Part shown: piece after piece, positions 8,445 to 15,423 of the stretch
Layout: each line of letters begins with the position of its first letter
Numbering within the stretch: position 1 is the stretch's first letter
Assembly (NCBI GenBank): GCA_947492135.1
Contig: CANLQR010000013.1
Location: 1 to 35,926, forward strand
DNA from: Deltaproteobacteria bacterium
GTDB lineage: Bacteria > Myxococcota_A > Polyangia > Nannocystales > Nannocystaceae
DNA: 35,926 nt
Direction: 5' to 3'
Position numbers and translations under genes: made by a program
Notes under the pieces: generated by a model
What the model was told of the DNA's origin: nothing
Database searches by the model: none
What the model saw: only the letters and a program-made list of their open reading frames with translations

Positions 8445-10694
8445 CTACCCCAGGTCAGCGACCGCCGCGTGCTCGAGCCGCTCGAGCCGCGCGGCCACCG
8501 ACTTGTGCCACGGGGTCCCGACGAACGGATCGCGATCGCCCGCCTGGGTCAGCTCGTTGGGCGCCACGCCGACGCCGTCGGTGCCCGGATAGCTGACGCC
8601 CAGCCCGTTGGGCAGCGAGATGTGGCCGGGCTGCATCATGTCGGAGATCGCGATCTGAACCTCGACACTGGCGCGCGGCGTCGTCAGACGGACGCGGTCG
8701 CCAGAGGTCACGCCCAGCGCCGCAGCGTCGACTGCGGCGATGCGCAGCGCGTGCTCGTCGGGTCGGCCGCGCCAGCTCGGGTCGCGGACGATGGTGTTGG
8801 CGGTGAACGAGCGGCGCTCGCCCGCCGACAACACGAACGGGAACGCGGCCGGCCGCGCGGGCGCAGGTTCGCGGAGCTTCGTCACCTCCTCGAGCAGATC
8901 GGGCAGCGCGAGCTCGATGCGCGCGCGACCGATCCGCGTGAAGCTCTCCGCCCAGGTATCGCGCGCGAACACCAGGCCCGAGGGCGCGGCGAGGATCGCA
9001 TCGAAGAGCGTGGAGGCAGCGACCGGTGCTGGACCCCCGAAGCCAGCGCGAGCGAGCGACGCCGGCGACGCCATCGCGGCGCCAAACGCAGCGCCGAACA
9101 ACACGGCGGCCTCGGCCATCCCCTCGGGTAGCACCGGCCCCAGCGTGCGGTAGGCGATCACGGCCGCGAGACCGGCCTTGGGCGTCGCAAGCACGTGCTG
9201 CATGAACGCGGCGGCGTATTGCAACCGCCCTTGTGTCGCCGCCTCGCGCAGCGGCGCGTAGTCGGCCTCGCCCAGTGCGCCCATCGCTTCGAGCAGGCGG
9301 GCATGGATCTCGGCCTCGGTGTGCACGCCCGCCGGCGGCGCGAACAGCCGGTGACGCAGGTGGAACACGTTGTCGGGGAAGTCGAAGTTGAAGAAGGTGG
9401 CTTCGGCCTTCTCGAACTGTGTTGCCGCCGGCAGCACGTAGTCGGCCTGCCGTGCAGTCTCGGTCATCGCGACGTCGATCACCACCGAGACCTCGAGCGC
9501 GCGCATGGCCGCACGAAAGCTCGCGCTGTCCGCGAGCGAGTGCGCCGGATTGGCGGCCTCGACGATCATCGCGCGGTAGCGCTTGGGGTGGTCGGTGAGG
9601 ATCTCCTGCGCGATCACATTGCACGGCACCAGGCCACCGACCAGGCGTTCGCCGAGCACGGGCGTGCGGCGATCGTCGTCGGTCTTGACCACCAGCAGCG
9701 GCGACAACGGCGTGGGCACGAAGTGCGTGCCGGGCCGGCCGAAGTTCCCGGTGAGCAGCCACACCAATCGATGCAGGTAGCTCACCAGCGTCGAGTGCCG
9801 GTTCATCTGCACGCCGAGATCCTCGTACGACGCGAAGCTCCGGGCGCCGGCGATCACATCGACCGTACGCGATAGCAGCGCCTCCTCGATGCCCGCCCGC
9901 CCGGCATACTCGGCGACGGGAATCGTCGAGAACGCCTCCTCGACCGCGGCCAGGCCCTGGGTATGCGCATCGACGAAGGCGTGGTCGATCGCGTGGGTCT
10001 GCACCAACCGGCCGACCATCGCCGCGAGCAGCCACGCATCGGTCCCCGGCCGGACCTGCAGGTGGATGTCGGCCATCGCCGCGGTCTCGCTGCGCCGCGG
10101 ATCGACGACGATCATGGTCCGCGCCGGATCGCGAGCCATGTGCTTGAGGGTCGTGCGCGCGTGGGGAAACGAGTGCGAGTGCCACGGGTTCTTGCCCAGG
10201 AACATCGCGACCTCGCAGTGCTCGAAGTCACCGCGGGTGTACGCGCCGATCATCCGACCGGTGACCCAGAACTCGCCGGTCTTCTCCTGCGCCAGCGCGT
10301 TGGAGCGATAGCGCGAACCCAGCGCGCGCCTGGTCGCGGTGGCGTAGGCCCCCGGCAGGTGGTTTCCCTGGCCACCGCCGCCGTAATAGAAGATCGCGTC
10401 GCCGCCGAAGCGATCGCGCACGTCGACGAGCCGCGCGGCGATCTCGGACAATGCCTGATCCCATCCGATCTCCTCGTAGTCCCCCGCCTTGGTTCGGCGC
10501 AGCGGCGAGAGGATCCGATCACGCGCGTGCTGGTAGTGATCGAGCCGGTGGGCCTTCTCGCAGGCGTACCCGTGGGAGCCCGGGTGGGCACGATCGCCGC
10601 GCAGCCGCACGAGGTGACGGTCGTGGTGTCCGCCGAGCTCGACCTCGATCCCACAGTTGCACTCGCACAGGATGCACGCGGTCGGCTTCCACAT
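8445..10694 (-). CDS. Molybdopterin-dependent oxidoreductase, [4Fe-4S]-containing, cytoplasmic
   Basis: 749 residues from the ATG at 10694, chosen because the domain begins at once with MWKPTACILCECNCGIEVE. The [4Fe-4S] cluster site is C8, C11 and C15 (CxxCxxxC) plus the Cys in GYACEKAHRLD. The molybdopterin domains follow, with FYYGGGGQGNHLPGAY, the cofactor-contact segment around MFLGKNPWHSHSFPHA, and the dinucleotide-binding C-terminal domain (LRIAAVDAAALGV, HISLPNGLGVSYPG). There is no Tat signal, so the enzyme should stay in the cytoplasm. Overall it belongs with formate dehydrogenase/nitrate reductase-type (DMSO reductase superfamily) single-subunit enzymes; the substrate cannot be read from sequence. 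No electron-transfer subunit lies next to it. The frame extends 100 codons further upstream but that part lacks protein-like composition and crosses the divergent gene. Confidence 0.9.
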   Translation of the reverse strand: MWKPTACILCECNCGIEVELGGHHDRHLVRLRGDRAHPGSHGYACEKAHRLDHYQHARDRILSPLRRTKAGDYEEIGWDQALSEIAARLVDVRDRFGGDAIFYYGGGGQGNHLPGAYATATRRALGSRYRSNALAQEKTGEFWVTGRMIGAYTRGDFEHCEVAMFLGKNPWHSHSFPHARTTLKHMARDPARTMIVVDPRRSETAAMADIHLQVRPGTDAWLLAAMVGRLVQTHAIDHAFVDAHTQGLAAVEEAFSTIPVAEYAGRAGIEEALLSRTVDVIAGARSFASYEDLGVQMNRHSTLVSYLHRLVWLLTGNFGRPGTHFVPTPLSPLLVVKTDDDRRTPVLGERLVGGLVPCNVIAQEILTDHPKRYRAMIVEAANPAHSLADSASFRAAMRALEVSVVIDVAMTETARQADYVLPAATQFEKAEATFFNFDFPDNVFHLRHRLFAPPAGVHTEAEIHARLLEAMGALGEADYAPLREAATQGRLQYAAAFMQHVLATPKAGLAAVIAYRTLGPVLPEGMAEAAVLFGAAFGAAMASPASLARAGFGGPAPVAASTLFDAILAAPSGLVFARDTWAESFTRIGRARIELALPDLLEEVTKLREPAPARPAAFPFVLSAGERRSFTANTIVRDPSWRGRPDEHALRIAAVDAAALGVTSGDRVRLTTPRASVEVQIAISDMMQPGHISLPNGLGVSYPGTDGVGVAPNELTQAGDRDPFVGTPWHKSVAARLERLEHAAVADLG

Positions 10695-10736
10695 GCCGTC
10701 ACGGTTACATGGGGGGGCCGGCCGCGACAACGGGCA

Positions 10737-11666
10737 TTGTTGCAGGGCGTGCCGGAGCGACTGCCTGTCGGCTGTGCGGACTTCGAGCGACCTGCCCAGG
10801 ATCTCCGGCCGACGATCCCGAGTGATCTTCCCGCGTTCGGTATCGAAACCACCTTCGACATCGAGGTCGCCCCCGCCAGCGAGAACCTCACCGACCTCCA
10901 ACCAGCCGAGCGCCGCGCCGATCTCGTGGTCGTCTTGCATACTCCGGGCGATCCTCGAGCTCATCGCGCCCTGGTGATCGAGGTCCAGCTCCAACCCGAC
11001 CCCCGCAAGCGATTCGCCTGGCCGGTCTACGTCGCGGTCACCCGCGCCCGACTCCGGTGTCCCACGACACTCGTCGCGATTGCGCTCGATGCCGCCACCG
11101 CGGGCTGGTGCGCGGCGCCGATCCCCCTCGACGACAACGCGTCCGAGCTACGCCCGCTGGTCCTGGGGCCCACCCGTGTTCCGATCGTCGACACCCCGAT
11201 CGCCCGCCGTCACCCCGAGCTTGCCGTGCTCTCGCTGCTCGCTCATCGCGGCGAGGCGAGTGCGCTCCAGATCGGTCGTGCGGTGCTTGCCGCATGCGAC
11301 GACCTCGACCCCGAGCGCGCAGAGTTGTATGCTGACATCGTCATTGGCTTCATCAACGAAGCCGCCCGCCGCGTCCTGGAGGCCGAGATGAACCTCGAGA
11401 ACTACGAAGTGCAGAGCGAGTTCCTCCGCAAGCTAAAAGCGAGCGCACAGGCGCAGGGCGAGGCGCAAGGCCACGCACAAGGCCAAGCCGAGGGCCGCCG
11501 CGAAGCGCTCACGTGCGCGGTCGTCGAGGTCCTCGCCGCCCGCGGCTTGGCCGTGACCGACGAGCAGCGCGCCAGGATCACCGCGTGCACCGATCCCGAC
11601 GCGCTCGTGGCCTGGCTGCAGCGGGCAGCGACCGCGAGCAACGCCGACGAGCTGTTCGGGCGCTAG
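10737..11666 (+). CDS. Rpn-like/PD-(D/E)XK family protein of unknown role
   Basis: About 309 residues. The core has the nuclease-like pattern RADLVVVLHTPGDP, then VIEVQLQPDPRKRFAWPVY, in which an acidic residue, E-x-Q and a following positive patch match the PD-(D/E)XK arrangement of Rpn-like/transposase-related proteins common in multiple copies in myxobacteria and actinobacteria. A helical C-terminus includes a short Q/G/A-rich repeat (QAQGEAQGHAQGQAEG), also typical of the group. The start is uncertain: no ATG is in frame near the domain, and TTG at 10737 or 10740 or GTG at 10749 are the candidates. The gene is divergent from the molybdoenzyme with only 42 bp between, so both promoters must share that space. 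Rpn proteins have been linked to recombination and phage defence; that role here is speculative. Confidence 0.68.
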   Translation: MLQGVPERLPVGCADFERPAQDLRPTIPSDLPAFGIETTFDIEVAPASENLTDLQPAERRADLVVVLHTPGDPRAHRALVIEVQLQPDPRKRFAWPVYVAVTRARLRCPTTLVAIALDAATAGWCAAPIPLDDNASELRPLVLGPTRVPIVDTPIARRHPELAVLSLLAHRGEASALQIGRAVLAACDDLDPERAELYADIVIGFINEAARRVLEAEMNLENYEVQSEFLRKLKASAQAQGEAQGHAQGQAEGRREALTCAVVEVLAARGLAVTDEQRARITACTDPDALVAWLQRAATASNADELFGR

Positions 11667-11786
11667 TGTCGTGAGTCATAGATTCGCGGAAGAACTCGTC
11701 GCGTGAACGATTCGCGAGCAGTAGGGATGAAGCCGCCCCAGGTCGGAGCCTCGGCCCCGGGCACGATCAGCGTGGGCGCCGTCGCA

Positions 11787-12110
11787 CTACTTCTTCGGGT
11801 ACCCGTTCAGGCGCAACCCGAACAGGAACGTCTGCGCGAACTGTCGATCCGCGCGCGCCCGCACATCATAGTCGAGCCCGAGCGCGAGGCCGACGCGCTC
11901 GGCAATGCGGAACTCCCAGCCCACCCCGACGAGGCCGCCGACGCCCGGCTTGAAGGGATCACGCACCGGGGCGTAGGCGAGCGTCGAGGCGCCGACGCCG
12001 AGCCGAAGGAACAGGGGCCCGACGAAACGCGTCGCGACGACATCGAGATCGACGCCGACCTTCTTGGTGTGCAGGCCCAGCGGTTGCTTGACGCCGACCT
12101 CGGTCGCCAT
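11787..12110 (-). pseudogene. C-terminal remnant of an outer-membrane beta-barrel-like protein
   Basis: About 107 codons from an ATG at 12110 to a stop at 11787 read as alternating amphipathic strands (VGVDLDVVATRFVGPLFLRL, VGVGWEFRIAERVGLALGLD, FAQTFLFGLRLNGY), which is what the last strands of a small barrel look like. There is no signal peptide, and upstream the same frame runs into an artificial-looking Arg/Ile/Val stretch made by the tandem repeat at 12168-12239. I therefore read it as the 3' end of a gene whose front was lost. The 120 bp between the Rpn-like stop and this remnant hold no recognisable gene. Confidence 0.45.
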
Positions 12111-12167
12111 TGCGACCACGGCGACAGCAGCGACGACGACCAGTGCGACGCGGCCAACGACGACGGC

Positions 12168-12239
12168 AACGATTCGGCGAACGATTCGGCGAACGACTCC
12201 GCCAATGATTCGGCAAACGACTCCGCAAACGACTCGGCG
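12168..12239. repeat. Six-copy 12-bp tandem repeat
   Basis: Six consecutive 12-bp units of the form aacgaytcsgcn. The first two are identical (aacgattcggcg); later units vary mostly at wobble positions. In the plus frame shared with the downstream kinase fragment they encode Asn-Asp-Ser-Ala six times, ending in Lys-Lys-Pro. Because variation keeps NDSA constant while changing third bases, that frame may once have been translated as an acidic linker. Confidence 0.85.
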
Positions 12240-12353
12240 AAAAAACCATCCCACCGGACCCATCGCGGCGATGCCTCGGATGTCGCGCTTGTCGTATCCG
12301 AAACGCGTCGCGCGATTGGGATCGAGGACGACGAGGCGGGCACGTCCCACAGC

Positions 12354-12470
12354 CTGCTGCCGGGCATGCGGCTCCCCGGCTCGCGGCTCCGGATCCTCGA
12401 GCGCATCAACCACGGCGGCTGCGGCGTCTACCGCGGCGAGCACGTCGATCTGCGTCGGCCGGTGGCGATC
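12354..12470 (+). pseudogene. Ser/Thr protein kinase N-lobe fragment, cut before the catalytic lysine
   Basis: In one plus-strand frame the sequence reads LLPGMRLPGSRLRILERI, then a glycine-rich loop (NHGGCGVYRGEHV) and DLRRPVAI. This is the start of a PknB-type kinase, where VAIK with the ATP-binding lysine should follow. The match stops after VAI: the next codons read SRSRRR and are simply the reverse complement of the opposing gene's end. The loop also has one residue fewer than the usual GGMGxVYxG. The break at 12470/12471 coincides with the stop codon (12469-12471) of the minus-strand PAS gene. The NDSA repeat lies in the same frame upstream and may have been its N-terminal linker. Confidence 0.7.
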
Positions 12471-13158
12471 AGTCGCTCGCGCCGCCGCGGGGCGGCGTCC
12501 CCAGCTCGCGGCCGACGTGCGCCAGCATGCCTCGCGCACCCGTCAGATCCCTCGCGAGGTTGGCCATCACCTCGGCCATCGCGGCCCGCGAAGCGACCGG
12601 TGCCGCCATGTCCACCAGGCGCCGGAGCTGACCCAGCTCGTGGTGGGCGTTGCCCAATCGCGCCTGCGCGACCGCACGGCCGTCGTGTGCGTCGCGCCAC
12701 CGTTCGTCGGCGGGCCCCTGAGCCGCGAGCACGATCAGCGTCGCAGGGTTGCATCCCCAGCGGATGCTCGTCCTTTGTCGCTCGCATTCGACGCCGTCGA
12801 CACGGCTGATCAGGCCGGGCTCGCCAGCGAACTCCCGCGGCGCCGCCCAACCGTACAGCTCGCGAGCCGGTTGGCCGAGCAGGTGCTCGGCGGGTCGGTT
12901 GACGAAGATGACCTTTTCGCCCTCGTCGAGGACGACGATGGGCGAAGTACCGGACAGCAGGAGCAGCATGAGCTTCGCGTCGGCCAGCAATCGTTCGCGC
13001 TGGGTGACCGCGAGCTGGGCGCGCAGGCGCCGACGTTCGAGCGCGCGCACCAGACCGTACCCGAGGTGCCCACCGACTAGGTCGTCGGCGGTGATGATGT
13101 CGTCACACAGGTGCAACGCGCGGTAGAGGACGAGCTGCGATGCGGAGTGGGGGAGCAT
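12469..13158 (-). CDS. Receiver-remnant/PAS-domain protein, possibly a gene fragment
   Basis: 229 residues. The first 60 residues (LVLYRALHLCDDIITADDLV, then a GYGLVRALERRRLRAQLA helix) resemble the last helix of a receiver domain running into a linker, but no phosphoacceptor region precedes them. A PAS domain follows at about 65-120 (TSPIVVLDEGEKVIFVNRPA, LLGQPARELYGW). The rest is helical with no histidine kinase catalytic motifs. The protein looks like the middle of a receiver-PAS sensor that lost both ends: the start abuts a histidine kinase fragment on the opposite strand and the stop falls exactly on a kinase fragment boundary. It could still be expressed as a small PAS protein. Confidence is in the PAS domain, not in the gene being whole. 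Confidence 0.5.
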   Translation of the reverse strand: MLPHSASQLVLYRALHLCDDIITADDLVGGHLGYGLVRALERRRLRAQLAVTQRERLLADAKLMLLLLSGTSPIVVLDEGEKVIFVNRPAEHLLGQPARELYGWAAPREFAGEPGLISRVDGVECERQRTSIRWGCNPATLIVLAAQGPADERWRDAHDGRAVAQARLGNAHHELGQLRRLVDMAAPVASRAAMAEVMANLARDLTGARGMLAHVGRELGTPPRGGASD

Positions 13159-13181
13159 CGCGAGGATCGCGGTGGTGTCGT

Positions 13182-13409
13182 CACGACCTGCGGACCCCGC
13201 TGGGGTCGATCGTCATGGCCGCCGCCTTGCTGCTGCGGCGCGGCCACCTCGACGAGCAAGACGCCACGACCACCGCGCGGATCATTCGCAGCAGTCAACG
13301 CATGACGCAGATGATCACGCAGCTGCTCGATCTCACACGCGCTCGTCTCGGCGGTGGGCTGCCGATCGAAACCAAGCCCATCGATCTGCGGGAGGTCTGC
13401 CAGAACGTA
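13182..13409 (+). pseudogene. Histidine kinase HisKA (dimerisation) fragment
   Basis: The frame opens with HDLRTPLGSIVMAAALLL, which contains the phosphoacceptor histidine box, followed by an ARIIRSSQRMTQMITQLL helix and LDLTRARLGGGLPIE, the HisKA two-helix hairpin, and the PIDLREVCQNV linker that normally leads to the ATPase domain. At about 13409 it stops resembling a kinase. The next bases read, in another frame, as the interior of a CheR methyltransferase. Upstream of the His box the sequence matches the start of the opposing PAS gene. Both ends are therefore truncated, and no ATPase domain remains. Confidence 0.75.
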
Positions 13410-13410
13410 G

Positions 13411-15423
13411 GAGGCCTACTCGATCGCCATCCTGCTGGTCGAGCGCATGGCGGCGATCAAGGCCAGCTTCACGGTGCAACTGTTCGCCACGGACATCGAC
13501 AGCCAGGCGATCGCCACCGCCCGCGCCGGTTTCTATCCGGCCGGCATCGCCGCCGATCTTTCGCCCGAACGTCTGGCGCGCTACTTCACCGCCGAAACCG
13601 GCGGCTATCGCATCCATAAAAGCATCCGCGACCTGCTGGTCTTTTCCGAGCAGGACGTCATCAAGGACCCTCCCTTTTCCAGGCTCGATCTGCTCAGTTG
13701 CCGCAATCTGCTGATCTACATGGGCACGGCCCTGCAGAAGAAACTCATCCCGCTCTTTCACTATGCCCTCAAGCCGGAGGGCACCTTGTTCCTCGGCACT
13801 TCCGAAAACGTGGGCGATTCTGACCGCCTGTTCACTGCCATTGACCGCAAGGCCAAGCTCTATCGGCGCAAGGACGACCTGCCGGACCCGCAGCGCGCGG
13901 CCGTCGGGCGGTTCGCGCCGCCCCTCACCGCGATGGATGCATCGGTCGGCTGGCCCGCAGAGCGCGGAGCCGCGAAGTCGGCGGCCACCGGGGCCCAATC
14001 GCTGCGCGAAACTACCGAGCAGGCCCTGCTCTCGCAGGTCATCGCCGTCGGCGCGCTGGTCACTGCCCAGGGCGATATTCTCTATCTGCACGGCCGGACC
14101 GGCATGTTTCTCGAGCCCAGCCCCGGCGAGGCCGGCATCAACAACATCCTCGAGATGGCCCGCGAGGGCCTGCGCCGCGAGCTGACCTCCAGCCTGCACA
14201 AGGCGGTGGGCACCCGCGACACCGTCGTCTACCCGGGCCTGCGCGTAAAAACCAACGGCCACTTCACCACCGTCAACCTCACCATCCGGCCAGTGACCTC
14301 CGGCCCGGGCGCGTCCCCGGAGGCGCCGCACTTTCTGGTCATCCTCGAGGATGCGCCGCTCGCGGCCCGGGCGCCGCCGCCCGACGTCGCCGCGGCCGAC
14401 GACCTCGCGCCCGGAGTGCACGGCACCATTTCACCGGACGCCGCCGAGCGCATCGCCGCGCTCAAGGCCGAACTCCGCGCCAAGGAGGACTATCTCCAGA
14501 GCACCACCGAGGAACTGGAAACCTCCACCGAAGAGCTCAAGTCGTCGAACGAGGAAATGCAGTCCGTCAACGAAGAGCTGCAATCCACCAACGAGGAACT
14601 GGAAACCTCCAAGGAAGAATTGCAGTCGCTCAACGAGGAGCTGGCCACCGTCAACACCGAGTTGCAGACCAGGGTGACCGATCTGTCGCGGGCCAACAAC
14701 GACATGAACAACCTGCTCGCCGGCACCGGCATCGGCACGGTGTTCGTGGACCATCAGCTGCGTATCATGCGTTTCACCCCCGCGGCCGGCGCCATCACCA
14801 ACCTGATCCTCACCGACATCGGCCGGCCCGTGGGGCACATCGTCTCGAATTTGGTGGGCTACACCAGCCTTGTCGCCGATGTGCGGGCGGTGCTCGACAC
14901 GCTGGCGTCCACAGAGGTGCAGGTGCAGACCATCGAGGGCAAGAGCTACGCGATGCGCATCCAGCCCTATCGCACGCTGGACAATGTGATCGAGGGCGCC
15001 GTGATCTCGTTTGTGGACATCACAGAAATGGTGAAGACGCGGGACGCGCTGCACGCCGCCAATGAGTTGCTCCGGCTCGCCGTGGTGGTGCGTGATGCGC
15101 ACGATGCCATCACCGTAAAAGATCTGGAGGGCCGCATCCTCGCGTGGAATCCGGGCGCGGTGCGGATGTACGGCTGGAGCGAAGCCGAGGCGCTGAAAAT
15201 GAACGTGCGCGACCGCATCCCATCCGCACAGCGGGAGCAGGAGGTCGAGAAAATGAACCAGCTCAGTCGCGCGGAACTTCTGGAACCCTATCGCACCCAA
15301 CGCCTGACCAAGTCCGGCCAGATCGTGGAGATTTCGATGATCGCGACCGCCCTGCTCAACGAAGCCGGGCAAATGTATGCCATCGCGACCACGGAACGGA
15401 CGATCGGAGAAGACGCCAAATGA
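13411..15423 (+). CDS. CheB-CheR-PAS type sensor protein, N-terminal half missing
   Basis: The remaining frame begins inside CheR: codons 13411-13446 read EAYSIAILLVER, the SAM-binding segment that should follow GCSTGE, and a TAG stands immediately before them at 13408. The first usable ATG is 13447, giving 658 residues. Present are the CheR C-terminal part (TVQLFATDIDSQAIATARAG, KDPPFSRLDLLSCRNLLIYM), a long Glu-rich coiled coil (TTEELETSTEELKSSNEE and related repeats), and two PAS domains. In complete relatives a CheB methylesterase and the rest of CheR precede this. The SAM pocket is incomplete, so methyltransferase activity is unlikely. It overlaps the next gene by 4 bp (ATGA). Codons use more A/T than those of neighbouring genes, which suggests transfer from another lineage. 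Confidence 0.8.
   Translation, partial: EAYSIAILLVERMAAIKASFTVQLFATDIDSQAIATARAGFYPAGIAADLSPERLARYFTAETGGYRIHKSIRDLLVFSEQDVIKDPPFSRLDLLSCRNLLIYMGTALQKKLIPLFHYALKPEGTLFLGTSENVGDSDRLFTAIDRKAKLYRRKDDLPDPQRAAVGRFAPPLTAMDASVGWPAERGAAKSAATGAQSLRETTEQALLSQVIAVGALVTAQGDILYLHGRTGMFLEPSPGEAGINNILEMAREGLRRELTSSLHKAVGTRDTVVYPGLRVKTNGHFTTVNLTIRPVTSGPGASPEAPHFLVILEDAPLAARAPPPDVAAADDLAPGVHGTISPDAAERIAALKAELRAKEDYLQSTTEELETSTEELKSSNEEMQSVNEELQSTNEELETSKEELQSLNEELATVNTELQTRVTDLSRANNDMNNLLAGTGIGTVFVDHQLRIMRFTPAAGAITNLILTDIGRPVGHIVSNLVGYTSLVADVRAVLDTLASTEVQVQTIEGKSYAMRIQPYRTLDNVIEGAVISFVDITEMVKTRDALHAANELLRLAVVVRDAHDAITVKDLEGRILAWNPGAVRMYGWSEAEALKMNVRDRIPSAQREQEVEKMNQLSRAELLEPYRTQRLTKSGQIVEISMIATALLNEAGQMYAIATTERTIGEDAK

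Noticed and set aside
10695-10994. 100-codon N-terminal extension of the molybdoenzyme
   Set aside because: It is Arg/Asp-rich without a signal or domain and lies over the Rpn-like gene; the iron-sulfur motif begins right after the internal ATG at 10694.
11703-12160. Plus-strand protein before the NDSA repeat
   Set aside because: It is the reverse complement of the beta-barrel remnant and has no protein-like pattern of its own until the repeat.
12354-12470. A functional kinase gene
   Set aside because: The match ends before the catalytic lysine and no C-lobe follows.
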